The translations under genes and the position numbers were made by a program. A DNA stretch of 64,000 nucleotides from contig BCHX01000001.1 of the NCBI GenBank assembly GCA_001599755.1, forward strand, positions 2,976,001 through 3,040,000, given 5' to 3'. This document shows positions 33,153-43,575 of the stretch, piece after piece; position 1 is the first letter of the stretch; each line of letters starts with the position of its first letter. The notes below the pieces were generated by a model. The model saw nothing but the letters and a program-made list of their open reading frames with translations. It searched no databases and was not told the DNA's origin. The DNA comes from Gliomastix tumulicola (lineage: Eukaryota; Ascomycota; Sordariomycetes; Hypocreales; Bionectriaceae).

Positions 33153-33348
33153 AGGGTTGGAAGGTCAAGGGGATGAGTTGGACCAAATCACTTACGATAC
33201 GATAAGTGCGTCGACTTCGCATCAATTTGATTTGCGCAACATGAGCAACACCACCGCCGGGAAGCGTTTGGTGTGATTCTGGTCTTTTTAGAAGGTTCGT
33301 CCTCTGAATCAAAATAGGGGTATTGTTATGAGTCTATGTAGCCAGATT

Positions 33349-34641
33349 TTATGCTCTAATCTCCGACGCTGCTTTGCGAAGTCTGTTCATGACGGCTTCG
33401 GCAATGTCGCTCTCGTCCTTGATGCCATCCACGAGGATAGTGTCCGCGCCCTGCAAGTCCAGTTCCCTCAGGGCCGAGAAGAGCCCCTGAGCGACGCCCT
33501 TGGAGTTCTCGCCCAGATCAATGTCCAGAATGTCCCCTATGACCTGGCCCGCCTCGTCGAGCAGGTCTCCTTTGAAGATCGGGTGAGTTGCTGCTCCGTT
33601 TTCTGCGCCATTGCTCGTCTGCTCGCCAGCAGCCGTCGATGCGAACTGTCGAGAGGGGAGGCCCGCACCTTGCTTCCAGCGCTGAGTCCGAATGACACCG
33701 ACCCTTCGATGTGCTGCCTTGATGTCCTTGAGATCTACACCGCCCGCTGCCCCGGCAAAGGTGGCTTCATACAAAACCACCCTCGCCTTCGGACTGTAGT
33801 GCTTGTACTTCATCCCCGGTGCCCTGGGCGCCGTCTTCCCATCCTCGCTGTGGTCCTTGTATCCCTTCACCACGCCCTCCCACCCGGGGCAGCTCCTCAG
33901 CTCGTCCATGCTGACGCCGCCCGGGCGCAAGACCACCGGTGGTCCGTTCAGCCCGTCCACCACGGTGCTCTCCACTCCCACCGGACACGGCCCGCCGTCC
34001 AGGATGAGCCGTATCCTGCCGTCGAGGTCGTGCTTGACGTGCTGGGCGGCCGTGGGCGAGGGCTTGGTCGACGCATTCGCCGAGGGGGCGGCCAGCGGCC
34101 TGCCGGCAAGTTTGATGAGCGATAACGCGAGGGGGGACGAGGGCATGCGGGCGCCAAAGGTCGTCAGCCCTGCCGTGACCTCGGGTGCCAGCTTGGACGG
34201 CTCCGGGTTCGGGAGGATGATGGTCAAGGGTCCAGGCCAGAAACGTTCTATGAGCGGCCGGTATATGCTGGGGATCGCATCTCGAGCCTCACTCCCTCCC
34301 CCTGTCTTCTCCTGGCCTTCCCCAAGCAGCCCCCTCAGCATCGTCAGGTCGCATACATGGACAATCAGAGGGTTGTCCGAGGGCCGCTTCTTGGCAGCAT
34401 AGATACCGTTGACGGAGCCGCTCCTTGTGGCGTCCGCGCCGAGCCCGTAGACAGTTTCGGTAGGGAAAGCCACCGGTATATCCTCCGTCTGCAGAGACAC
34501 CGCCGCCTCACGTAAGGGGTCCAGTGCCTCGGGGTTGCCTGCCTCCAGCTGCCACGTCTCCAGTTGGGACTCGCCCGGTGCTGCGTCCGCGAACCGACCG
34601 AATGTCTTACCGGTCGGCACCTTGACTATTCTGGTCTCCAT
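33349..34641 (-). CDS. SUA5: Threonylcarbamoyl-AMP synthase (tRNA t6A biosynthesis)
   Basis: Makes threonylcarbamoyl-AMP from threonine, bicarbonate and ATP, the first step of t6A37 modification of ANN-decoding tRNAs. Single exon, 430 residues from ATG 34641. The YrdC domain spans about 40-260 with FPTETVYGLGADA (59-71), AAKKRPSDNPLIVHV (82-96), FWPGPLTIIL and SANASTKPSPTAAQHV. The Sua5 C-terminal domain follows a KYKHYSPKARV linker and ends NRLRKAASEIRA, as in two-domain Sua5 proteins. ATG 34641 sits in GCC-ATG-G, a strong context. The frame remains open upstream to ATG 34800, adding 53 residues (see the separate entry). Confidence 0.94.
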   Translation of the reverse strand: METRIVKVPTGKTFGRFADAAPGESQLETWQLEAGNPEALDPLREAAVSLQTEDIPVAFPTETVYGLGADATRSGSVNGIYAAKKRPSDNPLIVHVCDLTMLRGLLGEGQEKTGGGSEARDAIPSIYRPLIERFWPGPLTIILPNPEPSKLAPEVTAGLTTFGARMPSSPLALSLIKLAGRPLAAPSANASTKPSPTAAQHVKHDLDGRIRLILDGGPCPVGVESTVVDGLNGPPVVLRPGGVSMDELRSCPGWEGVVKGYKDHSEDGKTAPRAPGMKYKHYSPKARVVLYEATFAGAAGGVDLKDIKAAHRRVGVIRTQRWKQGAGLPSRQFASTAAGEQTSNGAENGAATHPIFKGDLLDEAGQVIGDILDIDLGENSKGVAQGLFSALRELDLQGADTILVDGIKDESDIAEAVMNRLRKAASEIRA

Positions 34642-34800
34642 GGCTGTGTGCGCTCTGTCCTTGTTTTTCTTCTTGTCCTTGTACTCCCGCGCGAGGCCAG
34701 GAATGTTCCGCCAGATGGCGCAAGTTGAGAAGGTCGCGGCACGAGGTGAAAGAAGAAAAACTAGGTGACTGTAGCCCCTGAGTTCTCTTGGTCTTTTCAT
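34642..34800 (-). other. In-frame N-terminal extension of SUA5 (possible mitochondrial presequence)
   Basis: 53 codons in frame with SUA5 from ATG 34800 to the main ATG. The predicted peptide starts MKRPRELRGYSHLVFLLSPR, is basic with few acidic residues, and could form an amphipathic helix. The upstream ATG has T at -3 (weak context), so leaky scanning would yield both forms. t6A is also needed in mitochondria, which makes dual targeting plausible. Confidence 0.4.
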
Positions 34801-35148
34801 TCAATAACAGCGGTGATTTTTGTGATGTGTCTGTAGAATCGTGTTCATGAAAAAAAGTTCAGTCATACAGGTGGTTGAAGAGGTTGGATGTGGTACTTGA
34901 TGCCCCACGTCAAACAGGTAGAACTCCAAGTACCCTCCGTTCTGAGTCCGATGTCATACAAGCCCCACTAAAATTAACGGCACAACAGTGAAATTTTTAG
35001 GCGAGTCAGGATTAGGCAGTCAACTTTGAGATACCACGATTAACCCCTCCTCCACCCCCCTCCGTACCCCACTTGGAATATTTGCACCTAACACCCTGTA
35101 TGTAGAGAGCGAAATAAGCAAAGAAAAGAAAAAAAAACCGCAAAAAAA
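34801..35148. other. Intergenic: SUA5 promoter and tRNA 3' flank
   Basis: Unique AT-richer sequence. The T-run terminator of the minus-strand tRNA (A-run on plus, about 35120-35148) is the only recognisable element. Confidence 0.4.
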
Positions 35149-35246
35149 TGATGAGGACGAGACTCGAACTCGCGCGGGTTGCCCCATCAGGAATGAATGC
35201 TAAGGTATCCTTAACCTGACGCCATAACCAACTCGGCCACCTCACC
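35149..35246 (-). tRNA. tRNA-Leu(AAG), with intron (copy 2)
   Basis: Identical over 98 bp to the copy at 23127-23224 but on the opposite strand. It has the same cloverleaf, anticodon AAG, 16-bp intron and GGG-GCAA-CCC variable arm. The identity runs about 20 bp further into the T-rich terminator (TCAT-T5-6-GCG-T8), so the duplication seems to include the Pol III termination signal. The 5' flanks differ. Confidence 0.95.
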
Positions 35247-35604
35247 AGATGTCATGCTTTTTTGAGCGAACTTTGCGTAGATAAACGATAAGGCCCCTTC
35301 TGTGTACATCAGGCGACGAGGTTGACCAAGGAAAACCAGCATCATCTTAGAGCGCAAATTGAATGTTCATGGCTATGCATCCCCACGCAATGCCGAAACG
35401 GCGTTGAAGTGTCAGTGAGAGCTATTCACGCTTGATTCGAGCAAACATGGAGTTCCTCGCCCACACGCACACGCAGACGTAGAATTCCAAAGCAAGCATT
35501 GTGACTTATCCCCTTTTTTGATCGGTTCTAGTTCGTCCTTATCGGGTCACTTCTCATCTATCCCGCAAGGCCATCCGGCAACCTTGTCTATGCTGAATAC
35601 GTCA
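35247..35604. other. Intergenic between tRNA-Leu and COG4 stop
   Basis: COG4 3' flank and the upstream flank of the tRNA. I see nothing further. Confidence 0.35.
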
Positions 35605-38105
35605 CTATAATATTCGAACTAGACTCCTTGCCTTCCTCTTCTCCTCCTCGGTCAAGACCCAGTCTATGCCATCTTCCTCATCCATGGCCATGAGCTCTTC
35701 CCACTCGTCATCCTCCATGTTGGCCACCATCAGGAGCTGCGTCACCTTGGCGAACGCCTCCCGCACCAGGTAGTTGCCCTTCGACACGACGTCTATAATC
35801 GCCGTGAAGTCCCTCTCGATGCGGATCGCCCCGTACGCGTTGGTCCGCCCGCTGAAGCTGAGCACCCGCCTCTCGAGCACCTTGGCCAGGTACCGCGCCG
35901 TCTGGTCGTGCAGCGTGCTGAACGTCCCCGGCGTCATCAGCCGGGAGATGGCCTTTATCAGCGTGTCCCACCCGTGCTCGAAGCGACGCGGCACCTGCTC
36001 CAGGAGCTCGTCCGCGTCCTCGTCGTTCTGCGCCGCGTACTCGGCAATCTCCTCCTCGCTGAGCGTGTAGTCGGCGTCCCGGAACGTGTCGACCAGTACC
36101 GGTCGCAGCCGGGGCTTCACGACCCGCTCGACCAGCTGCGTGATGCCCTCGCTGAGCAGCTCCGTCGACTTGGCGATGAATGACTGCTGGAGCGTGCTCA
36201 GAGCGTTGGCGACAAACGTCACGTCCCGCTCAAAGGGGAAGGACTCCTTGAGGGGCGACGTCGAGGCGCCGCTGGGCCCAGCATCGAATGGGCCTAGCCG
36301 GCTGTTGATGATGCGGCTTAGGTATTCGTTTGCCATGTCGAGACTGTTGATGAGGACGATGAACTGGATGATCTTCTCCTCGGGTGGGAAGCCGCCCTGG
36401 ACGACTGCCTTGGGATACGCCTCATCGCGCATCTTGCGCTGGATCATCCCGACAAATTCGCCACTCAGGACGCGCCCTATGTTCGGTATGACGGTTGCAA
36501 TGATGTCTCTTTGAGAAGTCGATATGGACTTCTGAATTACGGCGTTGACAATGTACATGACATCATCAACTGCTAGGATAATATAAGGTGCGTTGCCCTC
36601 GATCTGCCTGTTCAGGTTAAGAGACAGGCCCGGCGGGTACTCGTCGAGCTGAAACGCCTTCTCGACAGACCGGCGGAAGAAGAAGGTGGTCATCGTGTTG
36701 TAAGGATTTGTTAGGATGGTGGACACCTTGCGGTAGAGGTTGGACTTGATCAAGACGTCCGGTACAGTTAACGGTGTGCCTTCGGGGGTATTGGGATCCT
36801 AGGAGTTCAAGTCAGCAAAGTCACATCCATAGCAGGGCTGGTACGCACCTTGCATTTCCCTGCTAAGAACCGTGTGTATAGTGACCATCGTCCTAGCATC
36901 AGGGCAATCTCGTTCAACAGCCCGTCCACCTCCTTCATATTGACACCCTCGTCCTCACTGTCTCGTGCGGCAGCAGCCCCTCCAACCGTTGGGGTGCCAA
37001 CTCTAGGCGTTCCCCCTCTGTGTGGCGGGGGCAGGAAAGACTGCACCAGGAACGAGAATGGGTAACTCTTGACATCCGTGAGGCGTCTGTCTATGTTCCT
37101 CTCGTCGCTCCACGAGTCCAGAATGATGCCACCCTGCACGTCAGCCTCCATCTGGAGCTTCTCAATGACGCGGACCATCTTGCCCGAGCCGTAGTGCCGC
37201 TCCACGAGTCCACCGTGACCCTCGACGATCTGCGCAATATGCTCGAACAGCTTCGTCAAGGCATTGGCGTAGAAGAAGCTCTCGTTGCGGCCGTGCCCGC
37301 CGAACCCGTCTCTAAGAGTTGCCCGGGCCGTCCCTGCCACGCCCTGGCACACGTAGCGTCCGTATATGTCCAACCCGACTTCGGCTCGGCCAATCAGCGG
37401 GAACAGCTTGAAGAACCGCGTGACCTTTGTCCCGTCGCCCTCGCCCGCCGCCTTGTCGAACTCCCGTGTGAACAGCCCGCACAGGCTCTCCCGCGAGTCC
37501 TCGAGCGTCACCCACGGCGGGTCAGGCACCTCGACGCTGGGCACTATGCTCGCGGCAAACGACCCCCGTATGATGGTCTCCGGCACGCCGCTCGCGCGGT
37601 CCAGATACCCGGCAGCGGCCTCCCAGTCCTGCGGCGCGCCCATTGACCCGACCACGCCGTGTACGCAGGCCTTGAGCTCGGCGACCTGCTCGACGACGCG
37701 GAGCGTGTCCTCGACCCTGCTCTTCTCGAGGTCGAGCTCCTTGACCTTGTTGCTCAGCCGCCCCGCCGTGTCCGCCGCCGTGGACAGCATGTTGTTCCCG
37801 ATCGACCTGGCAGCAATGACCTGGGCGCTCAGCCCCGCCCGGAGGAGGTCGAGTCGCCCGAGGTCGCGGGACATGTCGCCCTGGGACGCGATCAGGGAGT
37901 CGAGCCGCTTCGTGATGGTGGCCTCGCGCGAGTGCAGCGCCGCGAGGGCCGCGCGCATCTCCGCCTCGTCGCATGCATCGTAGACGCCGGTCGTGTTGTT
38001 ATTGCTGTTGCTGGCGGCATTGTTCCCCGTCGAGGGCGCCGTGGTCGTCGGTGCGACTGGGACGACGGCGCTGTCGAGGACGGCGCCGTTGGAGGGGACA
38101 GACAT
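35605..38105 (-). CDS. COG4: Conserved oligomeric Golgi complex subunit 4
   Basis: Lobe-A subunit of the COG tether that recycles Golgi glycosyltransferases by retrograde vesicles. CDS = complement(35605..36798, 36849..38105), one 50-bp intron between codons, 816 residues. The N-terminal ~45 residues are low complexity (Asn/Thr/Ala). A helical region follows (AALHSREATITKRLDSLIASQGDMSRDLGRLDLL). Family signature stretches include FFKLFPLIGRAEVGLDIYGRYVCQGVA, ILDSWSDERNIDRRLTDVKSY and MLGRWSLYTRFLAGKCK. In exon 2 come ILAVDDVMYIVNAVIQKS, INSLDMANEYLSRI and, near the C-terminus, the acidic DDEWEELMAMDEEDG. Poly-Asn and Ala-rich segments in the N-terminus look disordered. It precedes PMR1 on the same strand. 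Confidence 0.93.
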
Positions 38106-38477
38106 GGGCGCAGGGCAAGCTAGTCAACAAGGCACATAGCTGCGTATGGTTCCTCCTCATCCTCCTCTCGGGCAGAGCGAGGCTGTCGGTTCAATGCAAG
38201 GTTGGATGTGCGTCCGTCTGTTATTATGTGGTAGAACTGGCGGCAGGAGCTCGAGGTACACCATAAATTTCCGTGGTGCTGTGTCTGCCCCAAGACACCT
38301 ACCCTGGACACATGTCAAGTTGTCTCGTTCGGATTCTGATTTATACAAAAGAACCACATCGTACACGTAAAGTCAGACAACTAACTATCCATACAATTAT
38401 GTCTTAAACAATAGTGCTGTATTGCACAGTGTATGTACACGATCTATCATACATCTATTTGTGCCAGGCGTGTGTGT
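38106..38477. other. Intergenic: COG4 promoter and PMR1 3' flank
   Basis: 372 bp; no recognised element. Confidence 0.35.
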
Positions 38478-41400
38478 CTACACCGCCTGACTATATCCGC
38501 TTGTAAAACGCCGCCGACCATATTTCAAGTATTTTCGAAGCTCGTCAGCCCAGAACACGGTACTGCACAAGAACACCAGCCTTACCAGATCGAAGAACCC
38601 AATGGCCTCGGTCTGGAATGTGGACTGCAGCGGCGGGAAGTAAATGACCAGCAGCTGGCATAGCACACTCAGTGCAACTGCCCAGTTGAATAGGTTGTTG
38701 GCAAAAATACCAATCTCGCCCCTGAACACGGATTTGGATTCGGACCGACAGCTCAGCGCGTTGAACATGTCGAAGAAGACGAAGCACGTAAAGGTCATGG
38801 TTGTGTCTCGGCGCGTAACCTGCCCATCGGCTAACATCTCTCGCCGATATACCAGCATGGTTCCAATCATGATGATAGCCGCCGACCCCAGCACTCGCTT
38901 GATCAGTGCTTCCGTAAGAACCTTGTCGTTGCGCTTTCGAGGCGGCCTGCTCATCACGTCTGGATCAACCTTTTCAACGCCCAGGGATTGGGCTGGTGGC
39001 CCATCCATGATGATGTCTGTTCACAAGTTAGCATATTCGCCCTTCCACTGCTGACCACTGGGGACTTACTGATCCAAAGAATCTGCATGGCGTTAAGCGG
39101 GTTCTTGAACCCAAAACATGTGCAGAGAAAGACGAGAGACAAGCTCGCAGCGCTGGTGCTCAGTTGGAAGGTCAGGAAGTTCTGAATGTTGTTGAAAATG
39201 CCCTTGCCCTCTTCTATCGCCCGCAGGATCGTCGAGAAATCGTCGTCGGTAAGAATCATGTCTGCTGCCTCCTTGGCGACATCGGTTCCCTGTCGACCCA
39301 TGGAGATGCCAATGTCTGCTTTCTTCAGAGCCGGCGCATCGTTGACACCGTCGCCAGTCATTGCGACAATGTCTCCCCTGGACTGCAAGGCCCGGATGAT
39401 CTTCATCTTGTGATCTGGGTTTGTGCGCGCGAAAATGGTCGTGTGCTCCATCGCCTCGGCAAGTTCGAGCTCGGACATGACATCAACTTCGTCGCCCCTC
39501 AAGACAGGCTTGACGGTGCGCTGACTGGTCGAATGGGTGCTCGCCACGGCGATGTTCATGCCGAGCTGTTTGCCAATAGCTAGTGCCGTCGTCTCCGCAT
39601 CACCAGTGATCATGATCACCTTGACGCCTCCTCTCATAAGTCGGCGGATAGAACGCCCGACCCCGGGCCTTGGGGGATCGCTCATCCCAACCAGCCCAGC
39701 AAAGGTGAGGCCCTTGAATGCATCATCATTTGGCGGGCTCTCGGAGCCATAGAGGCTGGCTGTAGCCCTGCCGCGTCCTGGCTTAGAGACTGGCCCACTG
39801 GCAAAAGCGAGAACGCGAAGCCCCGTGACTGCCATAGACTCGGCGGCCTGCAAGGCTTCAGCTTTTCGAGAAGAGTCGAGAATAATCTCCCGACCATCTT
39901 GATCCAGATATGTGTCGCAGGCTGCGAGAATCTTCTCGATTGACCCCTTCATGTACGCATACTCCTTGTCGTGGTCGCCCCCAATGGTGACGCCCATCCA
40001 CTTCCGTTCCGAGCTGAATGGCGTCTCGCTGACGCGGGGCCCCAAGGAGTCTCGCACATCGTGCTCCTTGAACTTGTCGAGCAAGTCGAGCATAGCCACA
40101 TCCGTGGGCTGACCAACCCATCGTGTGTGAGTCGCCGTGTCTCCCCTTCCCACCGTTGACGACAAGATGGCCGTCGCTGCAGCCCCACTCTCTGTGAACT
40201 TCTGCGCCAGCCGTGCGTTATTCGCGATATTGCCGATGCGAAGGATACGAAGCGATGCCGAGGTGGGCTCGTCCTCCAAAGATTCGTCCTCGGACTCGAC
40301 GTCGAGTGCTTCGTTCGGCGCCCCAAAATACCATATCTTGGTGGTAGTCATGTGGTTAGTAGTGAGAGTCCCTGTCTTGTCTGTACAGACGACATTGACA
40401 GAGCCAAGAGTCTCAACCTTGGGCATACGGCGCACGATCGCATTGCGCTTAGCCATGCGGTGCACACCAAGAGCCAAAGTCACTGTGACAATGATGGGCA
40501 GCCCCTCGGGAATGGCCGCAACGGCAAGCGAGATGGATATCGTGAAGATCTCGAGCAGCTTCTTCCCTTGTAGCCATCCAACAACCGAGATAAGACCAAT
40601 GACCACGAATGATGCTTTGCTGAGCTGTGTGCCAAGATCGTCCATGGAAAGCTGTAGAGGCGACCGGGGGCTTTCCGTACTCGACACGCTTGTCGCAATA
40701 GTACCGAAGTGTGTGCTGCCTCCTGTAGCAAAGATGATCCCTTGGCCGTGGCCTGACTTGACAAGTGTGCCCATGTATGCAACATTATGCCCCGGCGCAT
40801 CCTCCTTGGGCTCGTTGGCGCCGTCTGCGGAGAGGTAAGGATTCTGTTGAGATGGCAGGCCATACGAGCCCATGATCTTTCGGGACCTTGCTTCGGAGGT
40901 GACCCGAACAGGCTCCGTTTCACCAGTTAGGTTTGATGCGTCAATGGTCAGGTCGGTTGCCTTGGTCACGCGGACGTCAGCCGGAATGCGATCTCCGGTC
41001 GTGAACAGGACCAAGTCGCCGGGTACCAGCTGCGCCGCCATAACCTTCGAAGAAGCCGAGTCAAGGACCTGCTCCACAGGCGTTCGCGATCCTGGCGTCG
41101 GCGCGGCCTCTGGTGTACCCGGACTTCGCGGTGGCCATGACGACGAGCTCTGGATTCCAGACGAATGGCTCGCAGGACCACGCACCAAATGGGCGTGATT
41201 GGGGACCAGGTGGTTCAAAGCCTCTATTGACTTCTCAGATCGGTACTCCTGCACGAAGCCAACAGAAACAACAATCGTCACAGCCACAGCAATGCTTAGC
41301 GCATCGTCCTTGTTGCCGAGAAGGAGGGAGGCGCCCGCTGACACGAGTAGGAGGGCGATCAGGGGCTCCTGGAACTGTTTGACGAAGCGCAACCATATCG

Positions 41401-41789
41401 GCTCGGGGGGCTCGTGGGGGATCTCGTTTGGGCCGTGCTCGCTCAGCCTTTTCAAGGCCTCGTTGGGGTGCAGCCCCTGGGATAGGGAGGTTCGTAGTCG
41501 AGCAGCTGCTTCGCTGGGAGTCATGTACGAGTACTCTTCGGCCACACTCTGTAGGGAAGTCTAGGTCAGCAGGGGCTCATGATATATAGGAGTCAAACTC
41601 GAAGAGGAGAGAACACCATACCCGGGCGTGAGCGGAGGTGGTTCGCACATGGCGACTCTGCCGAACTGGTCTTTCAGAATCCGGACCATCGTCCTGAAGG
41701 CCGGAGAAGGTTGGGATGCTGGCTGTTGCAGTCGGGAGAAGTGAACCTGACTTGTCCGAGTGTTCGCGCCCTGGCCATGGCAGCTGCAT
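38478..41789 (-). CDS. PMR1: Golgi Ca2+/Mn2+-transporting P-type ATPase
   Basis: SPCA-type P2A pump loading the Golgi with Ca2+ and Mn2+, needed for glycosylation and secretion. CDS = complement(38478..39016, 39070..41548, 41622..41789), introns 53 and 73 bp, 1061 residues. A short 5' exon (56 codons) is needed: the frame at 41548 has no ATG of its own, and splicing gives HAR-SVAEEYSYMTPSEAA. Motifs: DASNLTGETEP (A-domain), AAIPEGLPI (402-407, helix M4), phosphorylation Asp446 in CTDKTGTLTTN, the KGSIEKIL nucleotide domain, and MTGDGVNDAPALK. C-terminal helices include MTFTCFVFFDMFNALSCRSE. A Ser/Pro-rich insertion of about 43 residues (180-222, four SP/TP sites) sits between the M2 stalk and LVPGDLV. 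Long M1-M10 architecture fits PMR1, not PMCA. Confidence 0.95.
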
Positions 41790-43575
41790 TTTATGATGCG
41801 TTATGTCTGATTAGGCAATGCGATTGCTGCATGTACCAGGGATGGCAAGGTGTCGACTGCGTTAGGGATAGGCTAGGAGTCGCGACATCGAGTATTTCAA
41901 ACGTCAACTTGGGCGCAGGCGACAGGAACGAGAGGCGAGTAGACGAGACGACAGCTAAGACGAGGCGAACGCTCTCTATCGCACCATTGTTAGTTGTAGG
42001 ATGAGGAATAGGGACGAGAACGGAGGGTATCAATGGACCGTCGGTGGATATGGCCAATGTGTTAATAAAATATTGGAGGTTTAAGGCGATGTTGCTGGAC
42101 GGAGGCGGTTGTTACGCTCTAAATTAAGCTATCGGGTTTAGATGTTACCGTATTGGTTCTGAAACCCGGTGCTGATCTGACTTTGGTACACTTCTCTAGC
42201 CAAACCCTATTTGTTACTTGTTCACTTCATACCGGATTGCGGGTTTTCACGGTAAGGAAGAGTAGTTGAGGCAACAGTCCGCGGCTCGTAATACAGGACA
42301 GAAACAATGAAAGTTAAGAGCGGCTCGAAAGATGACTTGATGGGCCTGATATTTACGATTTCGATGTTACGCGTGGTGTCAAGATGAGTGGTGTTAATTT
42401 CTAGCCAGATCACCTGTGGCGCGGTAGAATCGTCGCGACCGGAATTAAAAAGGAGTTCAGTCTGGGGAACTCGTCGCCACTCTAGGGTAAGCCGGTCACA
42501 ATCCGGCTGGATTTACCACCTGTCAACCACACTGTGACGAGCATTCTAGCTCAATGACGAAGGGGTTGGTGGCGCATCGTAAACACTGCGGCTCGTCTGT
42601 AACGCCCTGCGTCGTGCATATTGCTGGTGTCACCATCCTTGAACAAGCATATCACATGATATGCAGGTCCATGACAGACGGTACTCGGAGTTAACTTTGG
42701 CCGCGGCCGGACAGCACCGTGAAGGAACTGGGCTTGCAGTCGAATAAAAAACTTGAGCTACAGGACTATCCTATTGGGTGTGTTTATGACTCGGCCTTTT
42801 TCTCAGCCGTCTGCCATCTGCTGGGGTCCTTGCCTGAACTGGACCCACTCAGGCTTGAGCCACGGCCCACATTTGGGTCGCTTCCTTGCATTGGTACGTA
42901 CCTTTCGGTGGTTGCGGCAGGCAGGCACGGCAGGAGGAGCAACTGGTGTGGGTGGATGCCACCCAAGCTGGTTGAGTGGTTCCCCAGCCACGCCCATTTT
43001 CGCATGGATTTCATGTTCAGCGGGAGCGCACCTATAGGTTAAGGCGCCCATCCCCTCCAATCCCAACTGGAACCAAAATCTCCTTCTCTCCATCTATCCT
43101 TCCAGCAACTATCCCCAGCCCGACAGCGTCTTTTTGCGCATTCGCCTCGCCTCCTCTACGCCCGCTGCGCGCTCACTTTTGGACTCTTTGGTAGCGCCTG
43201 CGACTTCCTGACGACGGCGCGCGCAATTATTTCTGGTCTCTGCAGCTTGGGGCGTTTGTTTATTCGCGAAGAAGCTCTCCATACCTAAGGTGCTCTTGCG
43301 CTCACGCCGACCCACTTCCCCGACGCGCTTCCTCGCTCCTTGTTTATCACCCACCAAAAACCGTGCACCGTTCAGCTACCTCAATTCAGCCCACGGTACA
43401 TGGAAGTCTTGAGCTGACAGCCGCCACCGATCTGTCATCCATCTGCACGTTCTTCCTGGCTCGACGCATACGAGTCCCGGCCGTCATCATCTCGAGCTTT
43501 TGTTCTCTGAACTCGCATCTGCTGTAAACCAACTGTTGGACTTCGCGCTGCGCCGCAGCCTCTTGTCTAGGCATC
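41790..43575. promoter_or_regulatory. Divergent intergenic region, PMR1 / RAD21
   Basis: About 1.8 kb between start codons. It includes one perfect ACGCGT (42369-42374) and CGACGCGC at about 43320. The CT-rich stretch at 43080-43560 is probably the RAD21 leader. Open frames at 42.7-43.1 kb look non-coding. Confidence 0.4.
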
